Positions 1-8,901 are shown, counted from the first letter of the stretch. The stretch: DNA of 64,000 nt from Pseudooceanicola nitratireducens (GCF_900109195.1 NZ_FNZG01000003.1:248001-312000); one strand, 5' to 3'. Notes: generated from the sequence alone by a model not told the origin. Numbers and translations are program-made.

Positions 1-557
1 TCCATCGGGTCAGTCGAATGGCCGGCCAGCAAATCCTCGACCGCGTGGGCCCCGGGGATCACCGGACAGTCACGCCCCTGGGCGGACACGGGATCGGGGC
101 AGAGGTAGAGCGCCGGACAGGTGCCATCCGCCAGCAGCTTGGGGAACCGCCCGGCAAACTCGGGCGTGGTGAGCGAGATCACCATCTTCGCCCCGCTGTC
201 GGTCAGCTTGTGCGCGATCTCTTGTTCGGCATCCAGCGGCGACAGATGGGTGATCGCCGCGCCGTACCACAGCGCGCCGAAGAAGAAGATTGGATGCCAG
301 GGACAATTGGGCAGATGCAGCGCGATGCGGTCGCCCTTTTCGATACCCGCCGCCTTCAGCGCCCGCGCCACCTGACTGACCAGACCGTGCATCTGGGCGT
401 AGGAATATTCCTTGCCGTAATATTCGATCATGCAGACGTCAGGCCAGGTCGCAAAGCTTCTGGCCATGCGATCATTGATCGTTTGCGGCACCGGCTTGAA
501 ATGCGGGTCCACCCCCTCGGCGTACCAGCGGTACCACGGGCGTTCCTGTTGCGTCAT
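1..557 (-). CDS. AMP-dependent acyl-CoA synthetase (3' part outside window)
   Basis: The first 185 residues of an adenylate-forming acyl-CoA ligase are visible; the rest lies beyond position 1. The family joins a carboxylic acid to CoA through an acyl-AMP. Visible family features are an N-terminal segment with WYRWYAEGVDPHF, the stretch GIEKGDRIALHLPNCPW and the block WYGAAITHLSPL, typical of fatty-acid/aromatic-acid CoA ligases. The ATP-binding and catalytic motifs would fall outside the window, so substrate class cannot be judged. I chose the ATG at 557 because a GGAGGGG ribosome site lies just upstream on the minus strand. It is divergent from the CoA-transferase genes starting at 807, sharing a 249-base control region, which suggests co-regulation in an acid-degradation pathway. 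Confidence 0.85.
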   Translation of the reverse strand, partial: MTQQERPWYRWYAEGVDPHFKPVPQTINDRMARSFATWPDVCMIEYYGKEYSYAQMHGLVSQVARALKAAGIEKGDRIALHLPNCPWHPIFFFGALWYGAAITHLSPLDAEQEIAHKLTDSGAKMVISLTTPEFAGRFPKLLADGTCPALYLCPDPVSAQGRDCPVIPGAHAVEDLLAGHSTDPM

Positions 558-755
558 CCGTATCCCCTCCCTTTGCGCAGACGCGGGTGCCATGCCAGGA
601 GGGTACAAATCATCCATGGGCGGCAAGCCATAGGGCTGCCACGTGGCGGGTGATTGATGATGTCCTCCCTGGCGCGACATTCCGCATTGCAGAATACCAT
701 TTTGCGCTCTGAGGGCAGGCTAGAACATGCCTCAGCCTTGCGTCAATCACTATTG

Positions 756-765
756 ACCGTCCGGT
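756..765. promoter_or_regulatory. Candidate operator ACCG-TC-CGGT in divergent promoter region
   Basis: The inverted repeat ACCGTCCGGT lies between the divergent acyl-CoA synthetase and CoA-transferase genes. Many TetR-family operators have an ACCG-N2-CGGT core, so this may be the site of a local regulator, possibly the TetR gene at 8290. The palindrome is short and the genome is GC-rich, so chance occurrence is possible. Confidence 0.3.
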
Positions 766-806
766 AGAAACGCGAAACATTGCGCCGAAAATCAAGGAGT
801 ATCGGG

Positions 807-1511
807 ATGATCGACAAACGGGCCGACGACCTCGCCCGCGCCTTCGAAGGCCTGGGCGATGGCATCAGCGTGATGATCGGCGGATTTGGCGATGCGGGCC
901 GTCCGGCCTATTTGCTGAAGGCGCTGCTGGACAGCGGGATCAAGGATCTGCACTTCATCTCGAACAACGCCGGCGACGGCGACACCGGGCTGGGCGCATT
1001 CTACCACGCGGGCCGGGTGCGCAAACTGTCCTGTTCCTTCCCGCGCGGCAGTGTCGCGCCGCTGATGGAGAAGCTGATCCGCGCCGGCGAGTTCGAGCTT
1101 GAGGTCATGCCCCAGGGCACCCTGGCCGAACGCATCCGTGCCGCAGGGGCCGGCATTCCGGCCTTCTTCACGCCGACCTCCTACGGGACGCTGATTGCCG
1201 AGGGCAAGGAAACCCGCGACTTCGACGGCCGGGGCCATGTGCTGGAAACCGCGCTGCACGCCGACGTGGCGCTGATCCATGCCGAACAGGCCGACCGTTT
1301 CGGCAACCTGACCTTCCGCCACCTGGCGCGGAACTTCTCTCCTCTCATGGCGTCCGCCGCGAAACGCACCATTGTCGAGGCCGACCACGTGGTCGAGCTG
1401 GGCGATATCGACGCCCACAACGTGCATTCGCCCGCGATCTTCACCGATCTCGTCTATCAATGCCACGACGTCCCCGAGGACAGCTGGCACGATTGGAGGG
1501 CCTCCGCATGA
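807..1511 (+). CDS. 3-oxoacid/3-oxoadipate-type CoA-transferase subunit A
   Basis: Subunit A (234 residues) of a family I CoA-transferase, which moves CoA between carboxylic acids by way of an enzyme-bound thioester. The glycine-rich VMIGGFGDAG motif near residue 25 is the CoA-binding signature of alpha subunits. Other blocks closely resemble PcaI: ISNNAGDGDTGLGA, CSFPRGS, EVMPQGTLAERIRAAGAGI and the GNLTFRHLARNFSPLMA stretch. The ATG at 807 has AAGGAG eight bases upstream; a longer frame opens earlier without a ribosome site. It overlaps subunit B by four bases (ATGA), implying translational coupling. No other pca genes are in view, so the true acceptor could be 3-oxoadipate, acetoacetate or another beta-keto acid. 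Confidence 0.9.
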   Translation: MIDKRADDLARAFEGLGDGISVMIGGFGDAGRPAYLLKALLDSGIKDLHFISNNAGDGDTGLGAFYHAGRVRKLSCSFPRGSVAPLMEKLIRAGEFELEVMPQGTLAERIRAAGAGIPAFFTPTSYGTLIAEGKETRDFDGRGHVLETALHADVALIHAEQADRFGNLTFRHLARNFSPLMASAAKRTIVEADHVVELGDIDAHNVHSPAIFTDLVYQCHDVPEDSWHDWRASA

Positions 1512-2176
1512 CGCCCCTGTCCCGCAATGGCATCGCCGCCCGCGTCGCGCTGGATATCCAGGACGGCTGGCACGTGAACCTGGGCATCGGCATGCCCGAG
1601 ATGGTCGCCAATTACCTGCCCGAGGGCCGCGAGATCCTGCTGCATTCGGAAAACGGCATTCTGGGCATGGGCCCGTCCCCCGCCGAAGAGGACGTGGACT
1701 GGACCCTGATCAACGCCGGTAAGAAACCGGTGACCGCCCTGCCCGGCGCGTCCTATTTCGACCATGCCTGGAGCTTTGGCATCATCCGGGGTCGCCACTT
1801 GGAGCTTTGTGTTCTGGGCGGCTACCAGGTTGCCCCGAACGGAGACCTGGCGAACTGGGCGCGCGATGCGAATGACCCGCTGCCCGCGATCGGCGGGGCC
1901 ATGGACCTGGCCGCAGGCGCACAGCGGATCTTTGTCATGATGACCCACAACGACAAAAGCGGCGCACCCAAGCTGCTGGAAAGCTGCAGTTTTCCGCTGA
2001 CCGGCGCGGGCATCGTCAAGAAGGTCTACACCGATCTTTGCGTGATAGACGTGGCCGACAACCGCTTTACCGTCACCGACATGGTCGAGGGCCTGACCCG
2101 GGAAGAGCTGCAGAACCGCACCGGCGCGCCGCTGCATTTCGCCGATCAGGTGGCAGTGCTGAAGGACCCGGCCTGA
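1508..2176 (+). CDS. 3-oxoacid/3-oxoadipate-type CoA-transferase subunit B
   Basis: Subunit B (222 residues) carries the catalytic glutamate of family I CoA-transferases in the motif LLHSENGILGMGP (SENG) near residue 50. The preceding VNLGIGMPEMVANYLPEGRE block and the later GASYFDHAWSFGIIRGRH block are typical of PcaJ and ScoB proteins. Length is normal for the family. Its start overlaps the subunit A stop, so the two are made as a pair. A strong hairpin terminator follows, so the operon ends here with only these two genes. The adjacent divergent acyl-CoA synthetase offers a second way to activate acids. Substrate is not assigned. Confidence 0.9.
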   Translation: MTPLSRNGIAARVALDIQDGWHVNLGIGMPEMVANYLPEGREILLHSENGILGMGPSPAEEDVDWTLINAGKKPVTALPGASYFDHAWSFGIIRGRHLELCVLGGYQVAPNGDLANWARDANDPLPAIGGAMDLAAGAQRIFVMMTHNDKSGAPKLLESCSFPLTGAGIVKKVYTDLCVIDVADNRFTVTDMVEGLTREELQNRTGAPLHFADQVAVLKDPA

Positions 2177-2209
2177 CGGCCTTGGGTCTGGCAAGCTTGA
2201 ACAAACAAA

Positions 2210-2244
2210 CGGGCCGGAGCTGAACGCTCCGGCCCGGTTTCGTT
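2210..2244 (+). terminator. Rho-independent terminator after CoA-transferase operon
   Basis: An 11-bp perfect stem, CGGGCCGGAGC (2210-2220) with GCTCCGGCCCG (2226-2236), closes a 5-base loop and is followed by GTTTCGTTT. It sits between the convergent CoA-transferase and molybdenum hydroxylase genes and may act on both strands. Confidence 0.85.
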
Positions 2245-2263
2245 TGGCCCCCTACTTGGCACC

Positions 2264-4561
2264 CTACTTCGCCGCCTCGATCGCGGCCCAGACCCGGCCC
2301 GGGCTGGCGGGCATGGCGAAATCCGTCACGCCCAGCTGCGCCAGCGCATCCATGACCGCCGACATGCCCGCGGCCATGCCGCCGACCGACCCGGCCTCTC
2401 CCACGCCCTTGACGCCAAGCGGGTTCTGTCCCGTGGGCACGGTGAAGAAACTGCAATCGTAGTTCGGCAGATCCTTTGCGCGCGGCATGGCGTAATCCAT
2501 GAAGGACCCGGTCAAAAGCTGGCCGTCCCCTTCGCCATAGCGGATTTCCTCCATGAAGACCTGGCCCAGGGCTTGGGCGACGCCGCCCTGCACCTGGCCC
2601 TCGGCGATCTGCGGCTGCAGCACGCGGCCGATGTCCTCGACCCCGGTGTAGGACAGCACCTCGAAGAGGCCTGTCTCGGGGTCCAGCTCGACCTCGCAGA
2701 CATGGCAGCCATTGGGGAAGGTCGGCGCCTCGGGCGAGAATTCGCCCTGGGCGGCCAGCGGCACGCCCTTTTCGCCCGCGACCTGGGCGATGGCCTCTAG
2801 CGTGATTTCGCGGTCGGTGCCGGCGATGCGGAAAGTGCCGCCGGAATATTCGATGTCCGCCACGTCGGCCTCAAGCTCTTCTCCGGCCAGCGCCTTGGCG
2901 TCCGCCAGAAGGGTCTGCACCGCCCCCTGCAGGGCCGAGCCGCATTTGATCATTGCGCCCGATCCGCCCATGCCGCCGCCCCGGGCGATCACGTCGGTGT
3001 CGCCCTGGGCATAGGTGATGCGGTCCGGCGCGATCTCCAGCCCCTCGGCAGCCAGGTCGATCAGCGCGGTCTCGACCCCCTGGCCGGCGGAAAACGCCCC
3101 GGCGGCGATGGAGATCGAGCCATCGGCATTCAGCGCCACGTTGGTGTAATCCACCCCGCGCCGCCCCCACATGCCGCCCGCTGTCTCGATACACAGCGCA
3201 AGGCCAAGCCCCCGGACCCGACCCCGCGCGGCGCTGTCGGCCCGGCGCGCGTCAAAGCCCGCCAGGTCGGCGCGGTCGATCCCGGCATCCAGGACTTCCT
3301 CGAAGGATCCGCTGTCATAGCCGAAGTACCAGACCGGCTCCCATGGCATCTGTTCCGGGCGGATCAGGTTGCGGCGGCGCAGCTCGATCCGGTCGATCCC
3401 CAGCTGGCGCGCGGCCCGGTCGATCAGCATCTCGATGATATAGGTCGCCTCGGGGCGGCCCGCGCCGCGATAGGCCCCGACCGGCACCGTGTTGGTCAGA
3501 TACCCGGTGACCCTGCCCGCGATGACCGGCGTGGTATAGACGCCCGCGACCCCGCCAAGGTTCATCACCATGGGCAGCGACCGCCCGGTGGCATAGGCCC
3601 CCATGTCGACGTCGATCTGGACCGTCAGCGTGGTGAAGCGCCCGTCGGCATCCAGCCCCAGTTCAGCGCGGAAGTCGATGGCGCGGCCCCCTTCGTCGGC
3701 CTGCATCGCCTCGCCCCGGTCAGCACGCCAGCGCACGGGACGGTTAAGCCGTTTCGCAGCCCAGAAGCACAGCATCTCTTCCCGGGTCGGGCCGGCCTTC
3801 ATGCCGAAGGCGCCGCCCACGTCGCCGCCAACCACGCGGATCTGCGCCGCATCCATGCCAAAGGCCGTGGCCAGCGCGCCGCGCAGCGCGGGCGGGTTCT
3901 GGTGGCTGGCGTATAGCGCGATGCGCCCGCCCGGTTCCGGACGGGCCACAGCATTGCGCGGCTCAAGCGTGGCGGCGGTGACCCGGCTGATGGGGCCCGA
4001 CAGCGTGACCCGATGCGCCGCGGCGGCCAGCGTTTCGCCCGCCTTGTCCCAGTCGCCCCGTGCCCAGTCGGCCCCGATATTGCCGGGCCGGTCCGCATGG
4101 ACCAGCGGCGCACCGTCCGCCCGGGCATCGGCCAGGGTGACCACCGGGTCCAGTTCCTCAAGATCCGCTATGATCGCTTCGGCCGCGTCCAGCGCCGCGT
4201 CGCGGGTGGTGGCGATCACCATGGCCAGCGGTTCGCCCACGAACCGCGCCTCGCCCTCGGCCAGAAGCGGGCGTGGCGTATGCGCCCAGGTGCGACCGTC
4301 CGGCCCCGCCAGCGCCATGTCGGCCTGCACCGGCCCCACGCCGTCCGCTGCCAAGTCAGCGGCTGTGAACACGGCGACGACACCGGGCATCCCGGCCGCG
4401 TCACCGGTGTCGATCCCGGTGATCCGGGCGCGGGCATAAGGGCTGCGCAGGAACACCGACCAAAGCGCGCCTTCAACCGCCAGATCGTCGGTATAGCGCC
4501 CCTTGCCCGAGGCGAGGCGGTGATCCTCGACCCGGCCCTTGCGGTGAACTGTGGTGTTCAT
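2264..4561 (-). CDS. Molybdenum hydroxylase large subunit (xanthine dehydrogenase / CoxL form II family)
   Basis: A 765-residue molybdopterin-binding subunit of the xanthine oxidase superfamily. It begins with the usual RVEDHRLASGKGRYTDDL segment, has a GGDVGGAFGMK block near residue 246 that contacts the cofactor, AYRGAGR at 363-369, and a C-terminal GVKGVGEAGS block holding the catalytic glutamate. AYRGAGR is the form II signature, not the AYRCSFR of true aerobic CO dehydrogenase, so a hydroxylase of an organic substrate is more likely than CO oxidation. The start at 4561 has GAGGAC upstream; the open frame runs farther but the extension does not resemble the family. FAD (CoxM) and 2Fe-2S (CoxS) subunits are not nearby, so electrons must leave through unlinked partners. 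Confidence 0.88.
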   Translation of the reverse strand: MNTTVHRKGRVEDHRLASGKGRYTDDLAVEGALWSVFLRSPYARARITGIDTGDAAGMPGVVAVFTAADLAADGVGPVQADMALAGPDGRTWAHTPRPLLAEGEARFVGEPLAMVIATTRDAALDAAEAIIADLEELDPVVTLADARADGAPLVHADRPGNIGADWARGDWDKAGETLAAAAHRVTLSGPISRVTAATLEPRNAVARPEPGGRIALYASHQNPPALRGALATAFGMDAAQIRVVGGDVGGAFGMKAGPTREEMLCFWAAKRLNRPVRWRADRGEAMQADEGGRAIDFRAELGLDADGRFTTLTVQIDVDMGAYATGRSLPMVMNLGGVAGVYTTPVIAGRVTGYLTNTVPVGAYRGAGRPEATYIIEMLIDRAARQLGIDRIELRRRNLIRPEQMPWEPVWYFGYDSGSFEEVLDAGIDRADLAGFDARRADSAARGRVRGLGLALCIETAGGMWGRRGVDYTNVALNADGSISIAAGAFSAGQGVETALIDLAAEGLEIAPDRITYAQGDTDVIARGGGMGGSGAMIKCGSALQGAVQTLLADAKALAGEELEADVADIEYSGGTFRIAGTDREITLEAIAQVAGEKGVPLAAQGEFSPEAPTFPNGCHVCEVELDPETGLFEVLSYTGVEDIGRVLQPQIAEGQVQGGVAQALGQVFMEEIRYGEGDGQLLTGSFMDYAMPRAKDLPNYDCSFFTVPTGQNPLGVKGVGEAGSVGGMAAGMSAVMDALAQLGVTDFAMPASPGRVWAAIEAAK

Positions 4562-4969
4562 GATGTCCTCAACGTCTGTCGCTGGCCCCTCCGGGCCGAT
4601 CCCTCTTGCGGCCATGGTTGGCCATCGGGCCGTGCCCGTCAATCGGCACCCCGGCCTTGCACGGGCGCATGCCCCTGCCGCTAACCTAGCCGGTCCCGCG
4701 CCAAGGCCAAGCCCGCTGCGACCTTCTGCCGGCCACAGGGCCAAAAACGGGAACCATTGCGGGACGAACACGCAAAAGCCGCCCGGAAAGGGGCGGCCAT
4801 CTGCGCGGTATGTAAGGGAAATAGCTGATCGGGACAGCGGGTCGGGGAAGCACCCCCGCGCACTGGGACCAACGGGAACGCCCCAGATGCGGTCCGTGCC
4901 CCGATCAGAGGCCCGGCCCGCCGCGCATCGCACCCGAAGGCACCCGCGGCGGACCGGTGTCTTGGCCGT
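4562..4969. other. Intergenic region, no recognised gene
   Basis: About 400 bases between dctM and the molybdenum hydroxylase. It holds open frames on both strands, but none has a plausible ribosome site or family resemblance. The length suggests the hydroxylase has its own promoter, although no clear -35/-10 pair was found. Confidence 0.4.
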
Positions 4970-6283
4970 CTAGTTGAAGAAGACAGACGGCAGGTACAGC
5001 GCGATCCCAGGGAAGAGGATGATCAGAAGAACACCCAGCAGGGTCACCAGCACATAGGGAATGACCGAGGCATAGATGTCCTTCATGGTGACATCCGGCG
5101 GGGCCACGCCCTTGAGGTAGAACAGGTTGAAGCCGAAGGGCGGCGTCATGTAGCCCACCTCCATCATGATGATGAAGAGGATGCCGAACCAGATCGGATC
5201 AAAGCCCGCATCGCGCACCACCGGCAGGAAGACCGGCAGCGTGATCAGCATGATGCCCACGGGATCCAGCACCATCCCGAACAGGAACAGCACCAGCAGC
5301 ATGAACGCCAAGGCACCCCATTTGCCACCCGGAATAAAGGTCATCAGGTTCGAGATCAGCGACTGCGCCCCAAGCGCCGTATAGGCGGTCGAGAAGGCAT
5401 GCGCCGCAAACAGGATCCACATCACCAGCGCGGTCAGGCGCAGGGTGGCGATGGCGGCCTCGTGCAGCACCGACCACTTCAGCCGCTTGTTCGCCGCGGT
5501 GGCGACCAGCGCACCGAAGACCCCGATGGCCGCGGCCTCGGTCGGGGTGGCGAAACCGCCGAAGATCGACCCAAGCACGATGACCACGATGCCGATCGGC
5601 AGCAGCACGGATTTCAGGGCACGGAATTTCGCCCCCCAGGAGCCGCGTTCTTCCTTCGGCAGGGCCGGCCCCATCTCGGGCTGCAGGAAACAGCGCACGA
5701 GGATGTAGATCGACACCAGCACGAACAGGGTCAGGCCCGGCCCGATCCCGGCCGCGAACAGCCGGCCAACGGACACTTCGGTCAGCAGCGAATACAGGAC
5801 CATCAGGATCGACGGCGGGATCAGGATGCCCCAGCCCCCGCCGGCGTTGATGGCCCCCAGGGCCATTTTCTTGTCATACCCCCGTTCCAGCATCTTGGGC
5901 AGCGCGATGGTGCCCATGGTGACGACGGCGGCGCCGGAAATCCCCGACATGGCGGCAAAGATCACGCAGATCAGCACAGTCCCGATGGCCAGACCGCCAC
6001 GCAGCCCGCCCCACCAGATGTGCATCATGTCGTATAGATCGTTCGCCACCCCTGACTTTTCCAACAGGATCGCCATGTAGACGAACAATGGAATGGCCAT
6101 CAGCGTGGGGTTCGACATGGATTCCCACATCTTCGAGGCCAGCAGGTAGAACCCGATGCTGCCCATCTCGAAATACAGGAAGACGACCGAGATGCCGCCC
6201 AGCACGAAGGCCAGCGGCGTGCCCAGAAGGACAAAGACCAGCAGCGAGCCGAAGAAAAGAAGTGTTAGCAGCTCGACGCTCAA
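4970..6283 (-). CDS. dctM: TRAP transporter large permease (DctM)
   Basis: The large membrane subunit (437 residues) of a tripartite ATP-independent periplasmic transporter, which uses an ion gradient to import a ligand delivered by DctP. The chain is almost entirely hydrophobic segments. Family hallmarks include GTPLAFVLGG near the start, the AIPLFVYMAILLEKSG block, GGGWGILIPPS and a C-terminal GYMTPPFGFNLFYLKGV segment. It overlaps dctQ by four bases (ATGA), so the two permease subunits are translationally coupled. It is the distal gene of dctPQM. The ligand cannot be read from this subunit. Confidence 0.95.
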   Translation of the reverse strand: MSVELLTLLFFGSLLVFVLLGTPLAFVLGGISVVFLYFEMGSIGFYLLASKMWESMSNPTLMAIPLFVYMAILLEKSGVANDLYDMMHIWWGGLRGGLAIGTVLICVIFAAMSGISGAAVVTMGTIALPKMLERGYDKKMALGAINAGGGWGILIPPSILMVLYSLLTEVSVGRLFAAGIGPGLTLFVLVSIYILVRCFLQPEMGPALPKEERGSWGAKFRALKSVLLPIGIVVIVLGSIFGGFATPTEAAAIGVFGALVATAANKRLKWSVLHEAAIATLRLTALVMWILFAAHAFSTAYTALGAQSLISNLMTFIPGGKWGALAFMLLVLFLFGMVLDPVGIMLITLPVFLPVVRDAGFDPIWFGILFIIMMEVGYMTPPFGFNLFYLKGVAPPDVTMKDIYASVIPYVLVTLLGVLLIILFPGIALYLPSVFFN

Positions 6284-6837
6284 TGCTCTGCCCCCCCATC
6301 AGGTGCGGCGTCAGACGCAGGCGCACCAAAAGTTTCGTCATCGACCGGAAGGCCCATCAGCACGCGGATGTCCGCCCACAGCCGGATGAAGCCCTGCAAA
6401 AGCAGCAGGACAGCCGCCACCGGGATCAGCGTCTTGGTCGGCCACAGCGGCGCGCGCCACATGGAATTGGTCGTCTCGTTGTCGACGATCGCCTCGTGGG
6501 CGATGTCATAGCCCTGCCACAGCAGCACCGCGACAAAGAGGAAGAACAGCGGCCAGGTCGCCACGTCGACCAGCGCCTTCCGGCGGGTCGAAAACGCCCC
6601 GTAGAAGATGTCGACGTTCACATGGCCCCGTTCGGCCAGAAGATAGCCGCCGCCGATGATGGCGTAGCCCCCGAAGATCAGCGTGGCCAGTTCGGCCGTC
6701 CAGATCGCGGGTGCCCCCACGACATAGCGCATCACCACGTCAGCGAGCAGGAGACCAAAGATCACGAGCACGCAAAGCGACACCCATTTCCCCAGCCACC
6801 TGTTCAGGCGCGTGATCGCCCGTGCAAGGTTTTTCAT
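6280..6837 (-). CDS. dctQ: TRAP transporter small permease (DctQ)
   Basis: A 185-residue small membrane subunit with four hydrophobic segments, needed with DctM to form the membrane complex. The N-terminal basic stretch followed by LVIFGLLLADVVMRYVVG and the later GGYAIIGGGYLLAERGHVNVDI block are typical DctQ features. It ends in a polar acidic tail that overlaps dctM by four bases. A 154-base spacer with a stable hairpin separates it from dctP, which usually lets the binding protein be made in excess over the permeases. Confidence 0.93.
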   Translation of the reverse strand: MKNLARAITRLNRWLGKWVSLCVLVIFGLLLADVVMRYVVGAPAIWTAELATLIFGGYAIIGGGYLLAERGHVNVDIFYGAFSTRRKALVDVATWPLFFLFVAVLLWQGYDIAHEAIVDNETTNSMWRAPLWPTKTLIPVAAVLLLLQGFIRLWADIRVLMGLPVDDETFGAPASDAAPDGGAEH

Positions 6838-6901
6838 TGTAGTTCACCTGTCCCTAAAGCGATTTCCCCGGCCCATCACAGCGGCCCTGGGATATCGAAA
6901 C

Positions 6902-6932
6902 GGACGGCACGGGGATCACACCCGTGCCGTCC
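6902..6932 (-). terminator. Intercistronic stem-loop between dctP and dctQ
   Basis: A perfect 12-bp stem, GGACGGCACGGG (6902-6913) with CCCGTGCCGTCC (6921-6932), and a 7-base loop. On the minus strand it is followed only by CCGTTTCG, so it is probably a partial terminator or an RNA-stabilising 3' hairpin for dctP mRNA. Confidence 0.75.
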
Positions 6933-6991
6933 TTGTGGCAGTTCATGGCGGGCGGGACCACCCGGCCCCGCCGCTTAGGAACCGGACCCGA

Positions 6992-8029
6992 TCAGACGTA
7001 ACCGAGGTCGCCCATGAGGCCCATGTAGATGTCACGGGCCTTGGCGGCCTTCTCGCCCTTCTCGGCCTCGGTGCCCATGATGCGGGTCGAGGCTTCGGCA
7101 AGGATGTCCAGCACGTCCTGGGGCAGCTGGGTGACTTCGATGCTGTTTTCCTCGATGCCGGCCGCGATGGCCTGCACTTCGGCAGCCTGGTATTCGGTCG
7201 AACGCTGGTAGAACCGGATTTCCATCAGGTCCAGCAGGGCCGACTTGAGGTCGTCGTCCAGGTCGTTCAGCTGATCGAGGTTGACGATCCAGCTGTCGGT
7301 GGTGAAGCCAAGCGCCGGCTTGTAGTGGTACTTGCAGACCTCCCACAGGGACATCGACTTGGCGCCCACGGCCGCACCCCAGTGCGCGCCGTCAACCACG
7401 CCCGAGCTGAGCGACTGGTAAAGTTCCGAACCGGGGATGTACTGCGGGGCCGCACCGGCGGCGTTCAGATACTCCAGCATCGCGCCCGACGAACGGATCT
7501 TCAGACCTTTGAAGTCTTCGGCGCTTTCGATCTTCTTCGAAACGACCATCTCGACCGGCAGGACCTTTTCCGACATCAGCATCATGCCGTCTTCGGCCAG
7601 CTCTTCGTTGATCAGGTCTTCAAGGCCAAGGTTCTTCACCGCGTGCTGCATTTCCCAGCTTTCGCGGAAGGTGCCGGGGATGCCGTAGACGAAGTTCGCC
7701 GTGGTGGCATGGTCCTGGATGTAGGAGGCCGCGATCGAGCCCATGGGCACAACGCCCTTGCGGACCAGCGGATAGATGTCGGGGCCCTTGGCGAATTCGC
7801 CGGCGCCGAAGGTTTCCAGCTTGAACGCGCCTTCGGTGCGCTCGGCCAGTTGGTCGGCCAGCACCTGGAGGCTGCCCGAGAACGAGCTGGAGGCCTTGGG
7901 CCAGTGCGACTGCACCCGCCAGGTCACCTTGCCCGCGGCGATACCTTTGCCAACCAGAGCAGGAGCCGCAACAGCAGCCAGGCCGGCACCGCGCAGCATG
8001 GCGCGACGATTGATGGATTTCGTGGTCAT
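6992..8029 (-). CDS. dctP: TRAP transporter substrate-binding protein (DctP family, TakP-like)
   Basis: The periplasmic receptor of the TRAP system, 345 residues. The N-terminus has a twin-arginine motif (NRRAMLRGAG) and a hydrophobic run ending near AAGK, suggesting Tat export. After cleavage, VTWRVQSHWPKASSS resembles the TakP branch that binds 2-oxo acids and related carboxylates. The conserved carboxylate-pocket arginine is probably in GLKIRSSG, near residue 170. It is the first gene of dctPQM and has a good GGGAGGAA ribosome site. The divergent TetR gene at 8290 shares its promoter region and is the likely regulator. The neighbouring CoA-transferase and synthetase fit import of an organic acid. 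Confidence 0.92.
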   Translation of the reverse strand: MTTKSINRRAMLRGAGLAAVAAPALVGKGIAAGKVTWRVQSHWPKASSSFSGSLQVLADQLAERTEGAFKLETFGAGEFAKGPDIYPLVRKGVVPMGSIAASYIQDHATTANFVYGIPGTFRESWEMQHAVKNLGLEDLINEELAEDGMMLMSEKVLPVEMVVSKKIESAEDFKGLKIRSSGAMLEYLNAAGAAPQYIPGSELYQSLSSGVVDGAHWGAAVGAKSMSLWEVCKYHYKPALGFTTDSWIVNLDQLNDLDDDLKSALLDLMEIRFYQRSTEYQAAEVQAIAAGIEENSIEVTQLPQDVLDILAEASTRIMGTEAEKGEKAAKARDIYMGLMGDLGYV

Positions 8030-8190
8030 GTGTTCCTCCCTTGACCAAAGAATCAGGGCAGCGACCGCCTGAAGCCAGTCCGATCCCTCCCCCTCGCGTT
8101 TCGGAAAATCCCTTGAAACAAGCGGTTTTCCAGCGCAACAAACTCAGCAGAACAGTTTTTTACTCCAGCGTCAATAAGATGCGCTATGCT

Positions 8191-8215
8191 GACACAAATG
8201 TGTCCCGTCGGACGG
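8191..8215. promoter_or_regulatory. Candidate operators between dctP and tetR
   Basis: Two adjacent inverted repeats lie in the 260-base divergent region: GACACA-AA-TGTGTC (8191-8204) and CCGTC-G-GACGG (8205-8215). Position and symmetry fit binding by the TetR protein encoded from 8290, controlling itself and the TRAP genes. No protein-specific consensus is claimed. Confidence 0.5.
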
Positions 8216-8289
8216 CTATGCGACGGAACAGTTGAATTATGATCCCCGCCGTGCCATTCCCGCACAGCGGAATTTGCAAGGTGGTACAT

Positions 8290-8901
8290 ATGGCCAACTG
8301 GAACGGCGCGGTGGCGTCACGCGAGGAGATCAGGGAATTGAAGCGCCGCGCCGCCGTGCGCGTGGCCGCCCGGATCTTCAACGAAAAGGGCTATCACGCC
8401 ACCTCTCTCGACGAGATCGCGGACGAGATCGGCGTGACCAAGACCGCGCTGTATTACTACTTCAAGAACAAGGAACAGCTGCTTTATGAATGCCTTGTGC
8501 TGACCTACGACTGTGGCCAGACCGCCCAGCAGGAAGCCCAGGCACTGGACGGCAGCGCCTATGACAAGCTGTGCCTGATGTACCGGCGTTTCATCGACAC
8601 GCTGATGGAAGAACGCGGGGCCTATACCACCACGGCCAACATCAAGTCGCTGCCCGAATGCCAGCAGAAAGAGATGTTCGCCCGCCGCACCCAGCTGGAA
8701 ACCTACATCCGCGACCTGGTGCAGGATGCGATAACGGAAGGATCGGTCCGTGACGTCGACCCCCGGGTCACCGCCAGCTTTTTCCTGGGGGCCGTGAACT
8801 GGATTCTGCGCTGGCACAGCGAAGAAGAGGCCCTGCCCGCCAATGCGGTCGCCGCCCATTTCGTCGACCTCTTCGTGAACGGAATTGTAAAGCGCGACTA
8901 A
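8290..8901 (+). CDS. TetR/AcrR family transcriptional regulator
   Basis: A 203-residue one-component repressor. The N-terminal DNA-binding domain is clear: ARIFNEKGYHATSLDEIADE then GVTKTALYYYFKNKEQLL, the classic TetR helix-turn-helix near residues 22-68. The rest is the helical ligand-binding and dimer domain, with a FADR/YsiA-like tail (ASFFLGAVNWILRWH). I placed the start at 8290, where AAGGTGG sits seven bases upstream; a longer version from 8239 lacks such a site. It is divergent from dctPQM and upstream of the convergent flavin oxidoreductase. Regulators of this branch often respond to acyl-CoA, which would match the acyl-CoA synthetase and CoA-transferase genes nearby; that is inference. 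Confidence 0.9.
   Translation: MANWNGAVASREEIRELKRRAAVRVAARIFNEKGYHATSLDEIADEIGVTKTALYYYFKNKEQLLYECLVLTYDCGQTAQQEAQALDGSAYDKLCLMYRRFIDTLMEERGAYTTTANIKSLPECQQKEMFARRTQLETYIRDLVQDAITEGSVRDVDPRVTASFFLGAVNWILRWHSEEEALPANAVAAHFVDLFVNGIVKRD

Noticed and set aside
2264-4561. Calling the hydroxylase an aerobic CO dehydrogenase
   Set aside because: The active-site loop is AYRGAGR, not the CO-specific AYRCSFR, and coxM/coxS are absent.
4562-4933. N-terminal extension of the molybdenum hydroxylase frame
   Set aside because: The family starts at the RVEDHR region; GAGGAC precedes the ATG at 4561 and the extension is low-complexity Arg/Pro.
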